In this document: positions 26,236-35,244 of the stretch, in pieces
How positions within the stretch are numbered: the first letter of the stretch is position 1
How the letters are laid out: each line of letters begins with the position of its first letter
Origin: Sphingorhabdus_B arenilitoris
GTDB taxonomy: Bacteria > Pseudomonadota > Alphaproteobacteria > Sphingomonadales > Sphingomonadaceae
DNA: 64,000 bases
Reading direction: 5' to 3'
Assembly: GCF_042651485.1 (NCBI RefSeq)
Contig: NZ_JBHSDH010000013.1
Span: 930,001-994,000, forward strand
The notes under the pieces: model-generated
Told to the model about the DNA's origin: nothing
The model's database searches: none
Seen by the model: only the letters and a program-made list of their open reading frames with translations
Program-made: the position numbers and the translations under genes

Positions 26236-27426
26236 ATGTTTCGTGCCTTGGTCATTTGGGTGTCCGCTATTGCCCTATCATTGGTAGCGGGCATCACTGC
26301 CATTGGGAGCGTATCCAAGAAAAAAGCTCCACAGCTTGCTGTGATGCTACAGCCGGTGAATGGCTTTGCACTTGACACAATGAGCCGCGTCCAGCTTGTC
26401 AATGAAATTGGAAAGAGTAACGGCAAATTCCCCGTCTCAATTTCCAGCCAAGAACAATCATTAGCTCAACGAGCATTTAAGTCGGAACCATTCAGCATTT
26501 CGGCCATTGTGGCTCTCGCTGTAGGAGCCTCAACTGCGAGTAATCGAGACAGCTTAATGACCAAGGCCAGTGTCTTAACGCGCAGAGATTCCATGTTATC
26601 AGCATGGATGATCGCTGATGCTGCCGAAAAGAATGATTTAGCAAAATTGCTCAAATATTATGACGTGACCATGCGAACTAATGGAGCCTCGCAATCGATA
26701 TTATTGCCAGAGATCGCAAAGTTGGTCGCAAATGATCGGTTTATCCCGCCTTTGGCAACTGCATTGGAACGAAATCCCAATTGGGCAGATGCATTTTGGC
26801 GCACTTTAGTAGGGACTAAATCCTCCCTTAAAAACGCTGTGCTGTTGCGCCGGGCGCTAACGGGCCCTGCCGCCACAACAGCTCGCAATTCTGATGTGGA
26901 TTTGATCGCCGCCCTCGTCACGAATTATCATTTTGACACAGCCTACCAACTCTATCGGCAATTAAACAAAGACGCGAAGATAGGCGTTGATGTTTTTTCT
27001 TCCGGTTCTGGCGGATCGGGTCCCTATGCTCCGATCGACTGGCAACTGAACTCCAACGGGCAATATGGAGCGCAAATAGTAAATGGGAAGCTGGAAATAA
27101 GCGCTACAGCCAATTCCGGAGGCGAGTTTGCCAAGCGCTTAATGGAGATTTCTCCAGGCAGATATGATGTCGTAACAGGGATAGAAAATTTTAATGATCA
27201 AGATGCTTTGTTAAATATGCATATCTCGTGTGCAGAAACAAAACAAAATGGGGCTAAAGAATGGAAAATGAAACTTGGCTCAGGCATGAATCGCCAAGAT
27301 TTCGTAGCTCCGGCCAATTTATGCACCTATTATTGGGTGAAACTAAAAGGCGCCTCGGGCACCACTGATTTAGATGCTGTGATAAACAAGATTGAGCTAG
27401 TCTCGGCGTCATCTGCCAGCAACTGA
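26236..27426 (+). CDS. Membrane-anchored protein of the export operon, unknown function
   Basis: About 396 aa. One N-terminal membrane segment (FRALVIWVSAIALSLVAGIT) is followed by a helical, tetratricopeptide-like region (about 60-250) and a C-terminal beta-rich portion with GRYDVVTGIENF and a paired-Cys region (ISCAET, NLCTYYW). I do not recognise the family. It sits 12 bases after the Wzc-like gene, in the same operon, so a periplasmic role in polysaccharide export is a reasonable guess. The ATG at 26236 has a GGA site nearby; a TTG at 26224 directly abuts the upstream stop. Confidence 0.7.
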   Translation: MFRALVIWVSAIALSLVAGITAIGSVSKKKAPQLAVMLQPVNGFALDTMSRVQLVNEIGKSNGKFPVSISSQEQSLAQRAFKSEPFSISAIVALAVGASTASNRDSLMTKASVLTRRDSMLSAWMIADAAEKNDLAKLLKYYDVTMRTNGASQSILLPEIAKLVANDRFIPPLATALERNPNWADAFWRTLVGTKSSLKNAVLLRRALTGPAATTARNSDVDLIAALVTNYHFDTAYQLYRQLNKDAKIGVDVFSSGSGGSGPYAPIDWQLNSNGQYGAQIVNGKLEISATANSGGEFAKRLMEISPGRYDVVTGIENFNDQDALLNMHISCAETKQNGAKEWKMKLGSGMNRQDFVAPANLCTYYWVKLKGASGTTDLDAVINKIELVSASSASN

Positions 27427-27625
27427 TAGGTTGGACTTGCGCCGGTTTTGCCGCCGACGAGTTGAGCGTTAAAAACCCTGACGAAACCTACGACTGCGGC
27501 GCAGAGGTCAGCATTGGCTGCCATCGCCAATCGCCGCGCCGCCGGCAAAGCTCCTTCAGCCAAAAATTCACGCCAACAAGGCGGCTGCGCGACACGCTCA
27601 CCCATTTGCCCAGCGATTGCGATTG

Positions 27626-29053
27626 TCAATCAGGGTCAGGAGCGGGAGCTTTTCTCGAACAATCCGCAAAAATGGCCAGCATGATGGCACAAACCAACAT
27701 GATCGACGGCACTCTTGCTGGATAATCGCCAACACTTCCCGCAGCCACAAAAAGCAACGAACATAGCGACAGGATTGCTACATATCGGTCATTTGAGAGG
27801 GTTTTCCAATCTCTCAAAATAATAATCGTTCGCCGGCTTATCCAACCTATTGCGAATACCAAAATGAACAATCCCGGCAGTCCAGCCTCTATAACGAACT
27901 CTAACCAATCATTATGGGCCCGGTTGAGATAAGCCGGAGCGAGCAAGTCCAAAGGTTCGTGGATTGGATACACATGCTGAAAAGCCCCAAATCCGATCCC
28001 GAACGGAAAATATTCTCGCGCCATGGATATTAATATCGGCAAAAGCTCGCTTCTAAGTTCAGTAATATCTCCATCCGCGAATAAGCGATCCAACGCCAAG
28101 GAGCGTGAAAATAGCAGGCTCATACTCGCAACCGCCAAAATACCCGTTACAGATAGCACGATAGTCAGATTGCGGCGGCTGACAAAGCGGCCTGATCTCG
28201 GGTGCGTACGAACTGTTTTAGTTACATTATCAGGGCTAGAAAAAAGCCAAAATGCGATTGGGATCGCGGCAACAGACAAAATCAACCCCGCGCGGGAACC
28301 TGTTACTAAAACCAATGGTATGACCGCGACGACACCCCCGAATGCCGCAAAAATTTTGAAACTGGCGCTTTCCTTCGATTTGTTGGTCGAACCAGCATAC
28401 CAACCCAATAACAAGATTAGCATTGCCAACAAAACGGCCTGATGATTGCGATTCGCAAAAAAACCAACAGCAGAACCGTAGTTAGTAATGCGATAGAGAT
28501 AGAGGGAACTGCGAGCAGGCCCGGTAATCTGCGCAATCGCCAGAAGCACGCTCAGCGATATCATAATGATGATTACAATGATGGCTCGCTTACGCATATG
28601 TGTTGGCAAATTTAAATATAAAAAAACCGAGGCGAGCGGCACAAATAACGACATTAAACTGTTCACGGTCCGAGAGGGTGACAAGGTCAGCGGCCGCCAT
28701 GGTTGTGCCATCCCCGCCAGATCAGCTATGTCTGCGAAAATTTTTCGCCCCGGAAACTGTGCCCAAACCGATGGTGGAAGCGGCACAAGTTGCAAAATCA
28801 TAAGAGCGACTAAAGCCAAAATTAGATAGACAGGGAAAAGCCGTCCCTTCCAACTCGAATAATCTGCGACCGATAGAGCATAGGCTGCGAATAGCACCGA
28901 TAACGGGCGCAGTATGACAAGCGACTGGATATCGTCCCGGGAACTGCCCCCGGTCAGAAAAACCAGCGCAACAAATGAGCAAAAGGCATAAAATCGCGCC
29001 CTTGGGCTTGCAAGCGACTGTCGCAATTTGGCAGTTATCTTGGTGATGTTCAT
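27626..29053 (-). CDS. O-antigen ligase/polymerase-family membrane protein
   Basis: 475 aa with about a dozen membrane segments and a large periplasmic loop ending in YLNRAHNDWLEFVIEAGL, the Wzy_C signature shared by O-antigen ligases and some polymerases. It probably joins or polymerises the exported glycan at the periplasmic face. It is convergent with the unknown export-operon gene; the 199 bases between them hold no gene I can support. Whether it acts as polymerase or ligase cannot be told, since the protein encoded at 17397-18518 is another polymerase candidate. Confidence 0.85.
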   Translation of the reverse strand: MNITKITAKLRQSLASPRARFYAFCSFVALVFLTGGSSRDDIQSLVILRPLSVLFAAYALSVADYSSWKGRLFPVYLILALVALMILQLVPLPPSVWAQFPGRKIFADIADLAGMAQPWRPLTLSPSRTVNSLMSLFVPLASVFLYLNLPTHMRKRAIIVIIIMISLSVLLAIAQITGPARSSLYLYRITNYGSAVGFFANRNHQAVLLAMLILLLGWYAGSTNKSKESASFKIFAAFGGVVAVIPLVLVTGSRAGLILSVAAIPIAFWLFSSPDNVTKTVRTHPRSGRFVSRRNLTIVLSVTGILAVASMSLLFSRSLALDRLFADGDITELRSELLPILISMAREYFPFGIGFGAFQHVYPIHEPLDLLAPAYLNRAHNDWLEFVIEAGLPGLFILVFAIGWISRRTIIILRDWKTLSNDRYVAILSLCSLLFVAAGSVGDYPARVPSIMLVCAIMLAIFADCSRKAPAPDPD

Positions 29054-29141
29054 TTTCGTAATCTCAAATCCAGCACCGTCTAGATTATATTTTCAGATAA
29101 TTCAGCAACGATGCTTTCTGGTATAAAGAAACATCTTCAAC

Positions 29142-31055
29142 CTAATTTTCGGATACCCGCTCATGAATCATATGATTGAATTCGGGAACCAATTTTTTCA
29201 ATATAATTAGCGCCGGTTCGGCCAACCCAGAAATTAGGTGGGTGTCAAGTTCATCTATATGTTTTTTGAGTTCGTCCCATTTCAGATAATGCTCGCTCGC
29301 CATCATTATTTTGGGATGCCCGCTTGGCTTGGGATTATCTCCTATCAGCAATTCTTCGTATAATTTTTCCCCCGGCCTCAACCCAACTTCAATAATCTCA
29401 ATATCGCCGTCTGGATGAGACGCAGTTCGAAGCGTCCGGCCCGACAAGTGTATCATACTCTCGGCAAGATCGGCGATACGGACAGGTTCGCCCATATCAA
29501 GCAAAAAAACTTCTCCACCATCAGCCATTCCGGCTGCCTGTATGACCAACTGCGACGCTTCAGGTATTGTCATAAAATATCGTGTTATTTTCCGATCGGT
29601 CAAAGTCACCGGACCGCCCGCTTCAATCTGCTGCAAGAAGCGGGGCACAACAGAACCACTTGAACCGAGCACATTGCCAAAGCGAACCATTGAAAATTTA
29701 GTGTCGCTACCCCGCGCTGCCATCGCCTGCAAAATGAGCTCACAACAACGCTTAGTCGTTCCCATAATGTTGGTTGGGCGTACCGCCTTGTCTGTGCTGA
29801 TCAGAATGAACTTTTCAACGCCCGCAGCTTCAGCTTCAACAGCGGTGTGTAATGTCCCATAAATGTTGTTTCGGATTCCTGATAACGGATTAGCCTCGAT
29901 TAACGGAACATGTTTATAGGCCGCAGAATGGAAAACAATCTGAGGCCTCCATTTTCGGAACAACCTAGCTATTTGCTCGCGGTCAGCGACATTGACCAAC
30001 TCGGCCACGATTTCAACGGCCGCTGTTTCGTCAAAAATTAGAGCGTCGCGTAATTTTTGGTCGATGCTGTATAATGCAACTTCGGATATTTCTGCCAATA
30101 TGATCCGCAGCGGTTTGTGTTTCAATATCTGCACACATAACTCGCTTCCGATCGAGCCGCCCGCGCCCGTTACGACAACAGTTTTACCAGCAACTGCCTG
30201 CTCCATAAGGGTATCATCAGGCTTGATGGTCATGCGGCCGAGCAAATCTTCCACAGAAATCGCACGCAAGTCATTCATGCTGATATTGCCATTGATCATT
30301 TCACTGAGGCTCGGCAAAGTTTTCACTTTGACGGGCAATTTGCTGAGCCGTTCGATGATTGCTTGTTGGACCAAGCGCGATGCATTTGGAATTGCGAGCA
30401 GGACGTCACTGACTAACTGCTCAGCAACCACTTGTTCTAGCTTTGCCCCTAAAAACACGGGTTTTTCATTCAGCCGCTGACCCGCCAAATTCGGATTATC
30501 GTCGATAAAGCCCATCAAATTCATTGACGGCTCGCTGCGCATGGAAAGCGCCAGTTGTTGACCCGAACTGCCCGCTCCATAGATTAATACGTTGCGCTGC
30601 TCGCCATTATGCCGATGCGAGTTTAAGATATCTACGAGTAGGTATCGGAACACAATCCGGCTAATGGCCAGCCCCCCAAAAAACAATATGGGATGCAATA
30701 ACACCACGGTCCTTGGAATACCGTATATCGACGAAAAGCCGAAAATTGCCGCCAGCGGTAACGCCAAGCCGATCACAGCTTTGCCCAAATTTATGATCGT
30801 GCCGGTACCTGCAAAGCGGAAAATTGTTTGATAAACGCCGCTCAAATAGAAGACTGGTAGCCAAAGCAACAAAGCCGCACCGCCAAAAATGGCAACTGGT
30901 TTAGACCATAAATCCCATTCTCCTAAGCGAAGGGAAAATGCCACCCAAACGGCAATAGTGCACAGAAATGCGTCTAACAAAACTACGAGCAACCGCTTAT
31001 ATCTGCGTTTTAGCCCTAGCGCTTTGCGCAAAAGCGCGATGAACGTATCAAACAT
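29142..31055 (-). CDS. WbpM/CapD-type nucleotide-sugar 4,6-dehydratase
   Basis: 637 aa. Four N-terminal membrane spans, a CoA-binding-like Rossmann domain (YGAGSSGQQLA near 155), then a catalytic extended SDR domain: VTGAGGSIGSE near 300, STDKAVRPTNIMGTTKR (the family form in which Met replaces the usual Tyr of YxxxK) and FGNVLGSSGSV. These enzymes convert UDP-GlcNAc to a 4-keto-6-deoxy sugar, the first step to QuiNAc, FucNAc or bacillosamine-type sugars. This suggests the glycan holds a 6-deoxy-HexNAc besides the diamino uronic acid. The partner initiating transferase is not in the window. Confidence 0.92.
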   Translation of the reverse strand: MFDTFIALLRKALGLKRRYKRLLVVLLDAFLCTIAVWVAFSLRLGEWDLWSKPVAIFGGAALLLWLPVFYLSGVYQTIFRFAGTGTIINLGKAVIGLALPLAAIFGFSSIYGIPRTVVLLHPILFFGGLAISRIVFRYLLVDILNSHRHNGEQRNVLIYGAGSSGQQLALSMRSEPSMNLMGFIDDNPNLAGQRLNEKPVFLGAKLEQVVAEQLVSDVLLAIPNASRLVQQAIIERLSKLPVKVKTLPSLSEMINGNISMNDLRAISVEDLLGRMTIKPDDTLMEQAVAGKTVVVTGAGGSIGSELCVQILKHKPLRIILAEISEVALYSIDQKLRDALIFDETAAVEIVAELVNVADREQIARLFRKWRPQIVFHSAAYKHVPLIEANPLSGIRNNIYGTLHTAVEAEAAGVEKFILISTDKAVRPTNIMGTTKRCCELILQAMAARGSDTKFSMVRFGNVLGSSGSVVPRFLQQIEAGGPVTLTDRKITRYFMTIPEASQLVIQAAGMADGGEVFLLDMGEPVRIADLAESMIHLSGRTLRTASHPDGDIEIIEVGLRPGEKLYEELLIGDNPKPSGHPKIMMASEHYLKWDELKKHIDELDTHLISGLAEPALIILKKLVPEFNHMIHERVSEN

Positions 31056-31236
31056 TCGAGAAAACCTTTAAGGCATTTATGTCGAGAATTTTGGTATGAG
31101 CGGCATAGACGTAAAATGTTGTCTAGGTCAATAATGGTCCATATCCGATATATAATCATAGCGCCACACCTATGGGCATTCTGCTAAAGCCTATTGCGCG
31201 GTAGGCAAGCCGCCATATAACAAGGGGTAATAACTG

Positions 31237-31249
31237 ATCATCTGAAATT
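31237..31249 (+). repeat. 13-base element upstream of the HAD-like lipoprotein gene
   Basis: ATCATCTGAAATT, five bases before the ATG at 31255. The identical sequence occurs on the opposite strand at 32764-32776, upstream of the convergent small membrane protein gene, so both genes carry it in the same orientation relative to transcription. Confidence 0.5.
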
Positions 31250-31254
31250 GCCCT

Positions 31255-32163
31255 ATGAATTATGCCCTGAAACTGCTGCTGACGGTCTCACCTGTGTTTT
31301 TACTGTCGGGATGTGCCGCAGCTTTAATCCCGATCGCATCTACCGCAGTGATCGGTCATAAAGTGTTTGACCGGCCAGCCCTTCAATCTGCTCGTTACAG
31401 TCCGGCAACGTCGCAAACCGATATTGTGACGGCGACCACCGGTCGTTCGGCGGTGAAAGGGACGGAGGATCCAAACGAGCTTGGCGCTTCCATTTTTGGC
31501 AATAGAGCTGACACCAAGAATGGGGTGAAGATTGTATCGATGCCTAAGTCCAAGGAATTGGGCGAGATTCTATCCCGTTACCCTGTGACTTCTAAGTCAA
31601 ACCAATTCCAAAAGCTGCTCGATTACGGACTTAGTAGCGCGAATAGTTACATTGAAGGCGGTCAGATCAAATCTGCCATGTTAAAACCGAATTATAGCAC
31701 CGGCCGTCCCAAGTTTGCAGATTGCGCAGGCCGGCCGCTCGCTGTCACGGTCGATATCGATGCAAACACGGCCGCATTAAACGGTAGCACTTCTCTATTA
31801 GATGCCAGTCCCGCGACCCTTAACGATTTAGCGGTCACGCTTTTGCCCTTAAGAGAATCAGGTATTACGGTCATATGGGAGTCAAATAGGCCGACCGAAG
31901 ACATCGACGAAATTATCAGACGATTAGTCGAGCTGAAAATCAACGATGAAAGAGATTATCTATCGCTTGATCGAGGCACGAATGACAGCAAGCAATTGAG
32001 GAAAGCGACTATCTCCGACAATTATTGCATCTTTGCTATGTTGGGCGATCATAGGTCGGATTTCGACGAATTATTCAATTATCTGCGTGATCCGCAATCT
32101 TTTACCGAACTCGATTTCATGTTGGGATCGGGTTGGTTCTTATTTGATCTCAACCAAAAATAA
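31255..32163 (+). CDS. Lipoprotein with divergent HAD acid-phosphatase-like domain
   Basis: 302 aa with a lipobox (LLSGC, Cys20). The C-terminal 180 residues look like the HAD phosphatases of the class B/e(P4) type: VDIDANT in the place of the catalytic DxDxT, WESNRP in the place of the second motif, and LGDHRSDFDEL at the GD-DF metal site. The first motif is off-consensus (Asn where Thr is usual), so activity is doubtful. It is monocistronic, between two sugar-gene groups, and shares a 13-base upstream element with the convergent neighbour. A role in phosphate release or cell-envelope maintenance is only a guess. Confidence 0.65.
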   Translation: MNYALKLLLTVSPVFLLSGCAAALIPIASTAVIGHKVFDRPALQSARYSPATSQTDIVTATTGRSAVKGTEDPNELGASIFGNRADTKNGVKIVSMPKSKELGEILSRYPVTSKSNQFQKLLDYGLSSANSYIEGGQIKSAMLKPNYSTGRPKFADCAGRPLAVTVDIDANTAALNGSTSLLDASPATLNDLAVTLLPLRESGITVIWESNRPTEDIDEIIRRLVELKINDERDYLSLDRGTNDSKQLRKATISDNYCIFAMLGDHRSDFDELFNYLRDPQSFTELDFMLGSGWFLFDLNQK

Positions 32164-32221
32164 CAGCCCCCAAGCATAGATATCATTTTGGATGCAAATG
32201 CCGTCGGTTGCAGGTGCATTG

Positions 32222-32241
32222 CCCATTTACGAATGGGTTTT
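32222..32241 (+). terminator. Possible intrinsic terminator
   Basis: Stem CCCATT/AATGGG around loop TACG followed by TTTT, 58 bases after the stop of the HAD-like lipoprotein gene. The stem is short (6 bp), so strength is uncertain. Confidence 0.45.
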
Positions 32242-32308
32242 GGCGTTCACACATATTGCAGCACGCGTCTTCGGAACATTATCACTTTCGTGGTGATACC
32301 GTAGGAAT

Positions 32309-32722
32309 TTAGAGTTTCACATTCTCGTCATCAACCGCAAGAATTTCGTTGGTCATGTTCTCGCTCAACCTTTGCTTACCTACCAGAAAATGCGGGAACA
32401 GATTGCTTAAGGCAAACAATATTGTTGGTAAAAGCATGGTGTTCCACAGGTCCTTATAACTTTCGTCAAACTCACGGTGAGATAAGTCGCTTACATGCAC
32501 TGTTTGACCGTTATCCAGCCATTCATTTCCGACGGCGAAAATAAGGACTAAAATCCACGGCAGGGCACTGGCAACCGATTTACGAAACAACACCACACCG
32601 CATAATTGGATCGCGATGGCAGCGTATATATGCAGTGCATCACGCTCCAGTCCCGTGACATCTTGTATCCAAATTTTTAATTGTATCCAATCCATCTTCA
32701 CCCAATTCCTGAACAGCATCAT
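32309..32722 (-). CDS. Small inner-membrane protein, unknown
   Basis: 137 aa with three hydrophobic segments (about 28-46, 50-65 and 97-112) and acidic ends. I do not recognise it; the arrangement is somewhat like VanZ-type or other small integral proteins. AAGG precedes the first of two adjacent ATG codons at 32722. It is convergent with the HAD-like lipoprotein and shares a 13-base element upstream. It is probably not part of glycan synthesis. Confidence 0.6.
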   Translation of the reverse strand: MMLFRNWVKMDWIQLKIWIQDVTGLERDALHIYAAIAIQLCGVVLFRKSVASALPWILVLIFAVGNEWLDNGQTVHVSDLSHREFDESYKDLWNTMLLPTILFALSNLFPHFLVGKQRLSENMTNEILAVDDENVKL

Positions 32723-32763
32723 ATCTGCCTTATAACCGCAGATCCTCGATCGCGCGGTAGCCG

Positions 32764-32776
32764 AATTTCAGATGAT
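32764..32776 (-). repeat. 13-base element upstream of the small membrane protein gene
   Basis: On the minus strand this reads ATCATCTGAAATT, the same as 31237-31249 before the convergent gene. It lies about 42 bases upstream of the ATG at 32722. Confidence 0.5.
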
Positions 32777-33061
32777 ATCAAACTGCGGTGTCGAATAAAT
32801 TTAGGGTCGCGATTCAATAGAAACAATAACGAGATCTGAAACCATTTTGCTCAGGGCCGGGAAGCTCCCTCGGTAGCATCCCCAATTTATCATATATTTT
32901 CCATATGTTTACAAAAAATAATGTTTCCCAACAGCTTCCATTTTCCAATGCTTCGCCCCAGCCGCCGACTTGAAAATCGACGAGGTTGAAACCGTTTTTT
33001 TAATAATTGCAGTATATTGGTCAGTCGCAAAATAATTTTAGCTAGTGCTGGAGATCAATTC
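32777..33061. other. Gene-free upstream region of wecC
   Basis: Together with the preceding 54 bases this makes a stretch of about 340 bases with no supported gene. It contains AT-rich runs near 32890-32930 and 32995-33010 that could be promoter DNA for the dehydrogenase gene, and a GGAG ribosome binding site at 33050-33053. I see no further structure. Confidence 0.4.
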
Positions 33062-34318
33062 ATGCCTCCCAAAAAAATGCCGCATGTCACCATGGTCGGC
33101 CTTGGTTATATCGGCTTACCAACCGCCGCAGTCATGGCGCGCGCCGGATTCACCGTATTGGGGCTGGATGTAAAGCAACATGTGGTTGATACCATCAACG
33201 AAGGCCGCATCCATATTGAAGAACATGATCTTGACATATTGGTGCATGACATGGTGGCTTGTGGGAGGCTGTCGGCTGCTATTCACCCGCAATCGAGCGA
33301 TATATTTGTCATCGCTGTTCCGACACCTGTTCGCGAGAATAACGCGCCGGATATCAGCTGCGTGTTGCAGGCAGCCAAATGGATCGCGCCTGTTTTACAA
33401 AAAGGCAATGTCATCATATTGGAATCCACCTCCCCCATTGGGACCACTGCCAATATCGGTCAGGTGCTGGCCGAAATGCGGCCAGATTTGAACATTGCGG
33501 GACAATCCGAATCCCCTTGCGATATTCATCTGGCCTATTGCCCGGAACGCGTGCTGCCCGGACAAATTATCGCAGAGCTGGTATCCAATGACCGAAGCAT
33601 CGGCGGCATGACGCCCCATTGCGCGGCCAAGGCACGGGAATTTTACGAGACATTTGTCGAAGGCGAATGTGTCGAAACCACAGCGGCTACTGCGGAAATG
33701 GTAAAGCTGGTCGAAAATGCATCGCGCGACGTGTCGATCGCTTTTGCCAATGAATTATCGTTGATCGCGGATCATGTTGGCACCGATGTTTGGGAAGTGA
33801 TCTCGCTCGCCAACCGTCACCCACGGGTCAACATCCTGCAGCCCGGTCCCGGCGTAGGTGGTCATTGCATCGCGGTCGACCCCTGGTTTTTGGTGCATAG
33901 TGCGCCGGAACAAACCCCGCTCATTGCTACCGCTCGCGGGGTAAATGACGGTAAGCCGGGCTATGTAATCGCGCAGGCCGAAAAATTGATCACCGCCAAT
34001 CCCGATGCAAAAATCGCCTGCCTTGGCCTCAGCTTCAAAGCCAATATCGACGATTTCCGCGAAAGCCCTGCCCTCCACATCGCCGCCGAATTGGCCAAAA
34101 AATATGGTGAGCGCGTGCAAATTGTCGAACCTTATTGCACCTCCCTACCCCCGCAATTTGACAGGAGCGGAGCTGTGCATATGGAATTGGAAAGCGCGCT
34201 TAACCAATGCGACATCATAATCGTCCTGGTCGATCACAATCGGTTCAAAAAGGTAGACCCCAGCCAGTTTGACGGAAAAATGCTGCTCGACACGCGCGGC
34301 CTGTACCGCCGTACCTGA
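33062..34318 (+). CDS. wecC: UDP-N-acetyl-D-mannosamine dehydrogenase (WecC-type)
   Basis: About 418 aa. Rossmann motif MVGLGYIGLPTAAVMARAG, LESTSPIGTT, YCPERVLPG, and GVGGHCIAVDPWF with the catalytic Cys. The sequence around the active site is that of the UDP-ManNAc dehydrogenase branch, distinct from the WbpA-like paralogue at 21.7-22.9 kb. It would make UDP-ManNAc uronic acid for a surface glycan or ECA-like polymer. The 2-epimerase WecB that makes its substrate is not in the window. The ATG at 33062 follows GGAG; the frame is open further upstream. Confidence 0.88.
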   Translation: MPPKKMPHVTMVGLGYIGLPTAAVMARAGFTVLGLDVKQHVVDTINEGRIHIEEHDLDILVHDMVACGRLSAAIHPQSSDIFVIAVPTPVRENNAPDISCVLQAAKWIAPVLQKGNVIILESTSPIGTTANIGQVLAEMRPDLNIAGQSESPCDIHLAYCPERVLPGQIIAELVSNDRSIGGMTPHCAAKAREFYETFVEGECVETTAATAEMVKLVENASRDVSIAFANELSLIADHVGTDVWEVISLANRHPRVNILQPGPGVGGHCIAVDPWFLVHSAPEQTPLIATARGVNDGKPGYVIAQAEKLITANPDAKIACLGLSFKANIDDFRESPALHIAAELAKKYGERVQIVEPYCTSLPPQFDRSGAVHMELESALNQCDIIIVLVDHNRFKKVDPSQFDGKMLLDTRGLYRRT

Positions 34319-34397
34319 ACCAAGGGTGGAAATTGCAAAATCACTGTTGACCCGGCCTCCCCGCTAGTGTCCATTCTGCGCAGGGAGAAAGAATCTT

Positions 34398-35225
34398 ATG
34401 AAAATCACTAACGATACCGTTGCGTTCATCACCGGCGGCGCGTCCGGCATTGGTTATGCCATTGCGGAGACATTAGCAGAGCGCGGCGCGAAGCTAATGC
34501 TCGCTGACCTGAGCCAAGCCAAGTTGGATGAAGCTGCGGCGGCATTATTGGCCAAGGGCGCGGAAGTTGCGACTGTCGTGTGCGACGTCTCAGACGAGGC
34601 GCAAATGCGCAGCGCGGCTGCCGCAACCACCGAACGCTTTGGCAAGGTCCACATTGTCGTCAACAATGCGGGCGTTGCCCTTGGCGGACGTGCGGGTGAC
34701 ATTGCGATCAAAGATTGGCGCTGGATTGTTGATATCAATCTTATGGGCGTCGTGCATGGCGTGGAAATTTTCGCGCCGCTCATCCAATCGCACGGCGAAG
34801 GCGGCCATTTCGTTAACACCGCATCCATGGCAGGCCATGTCGCAAGCCCGGGCATGGGGCCTTACCATGCGACAAAATTTGCCGTTGTCGGCTATTCCGA
34901 GTCCCTGCAACAGGAGCTGGCGCCGGCCAATATTGGGGTCAGCGTCCTGTGCCCTGCTTGGGTCAAAACCAATATTCACCGCAGCGCGCTTGATAAACCA
35001 ACTGGCCATGTGGGTGAAGATGATCCGCTGTTCCAGAAAATGAACAGCGTCATCAATGCAGGCATCGATGCGGGCGATGTCGCAAACTGGACCGTGCAAT
35101 CTATTGAGGATGACAGGCTGTATATCTTCACCCATCCCGAATTTGCGCCTTTCATCCAAAAACGAAACGAAGCGGTAAAGGCCGACTATGCGGCGGCAGC
35201 GGAATATCCGGCTTTTAAGGCATGA
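34398..35225 (+). CDS. SDR-family oxidoreductase
   Basis: 275-aa classical short-chain dehydrogenase. TGGASGIG near residue 14 for NAD(P), the structural NNAG motif, and the active-site set with Ser in VNTASMAG and YHATK are all present. GGGAGAAAG precedes the ATG. It stands alone between wecC and the convergent purU gene, so its alcohol or ketone substrate cannot be named. The lack of a glycan-specific signature argues that it is not part of the polysaccharide pathway. Confidence 0.9.
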   Translation: MKITNDTVAFITGGASGIGYAIAETLAERGAKLMLADLSQAKLDEAAAALLAKGAEVATVVCDVSDEAQMRSAAAATTERFGKVHIVVNNAGVALGGRAGDIAIKDWRWIVDINLMGVVHGVEIFAPLIQSHGEGGHFVNTASMAGHVASPGMGPYHATKFAVVGYSESLQQELAPANIGVSVLCPAWVKTNIHRSALDKPTGHVGEDDPLFQKMNSVINAGIDAGDVANWTVQSIEDDRLYIFTHPEFAPFIQKRNEAVKADYAAAAEYPAFKA

Positions 35226-35244
35226 GCGCTAAAAACGCCCGACC

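Noticed and set aside
27427..27725. Small frames on both strands between the export operon and the ligase gene
   Set aside because: They overlap real genes at their ends, show no recognisable motif and have no convincing ribosome binding sites.
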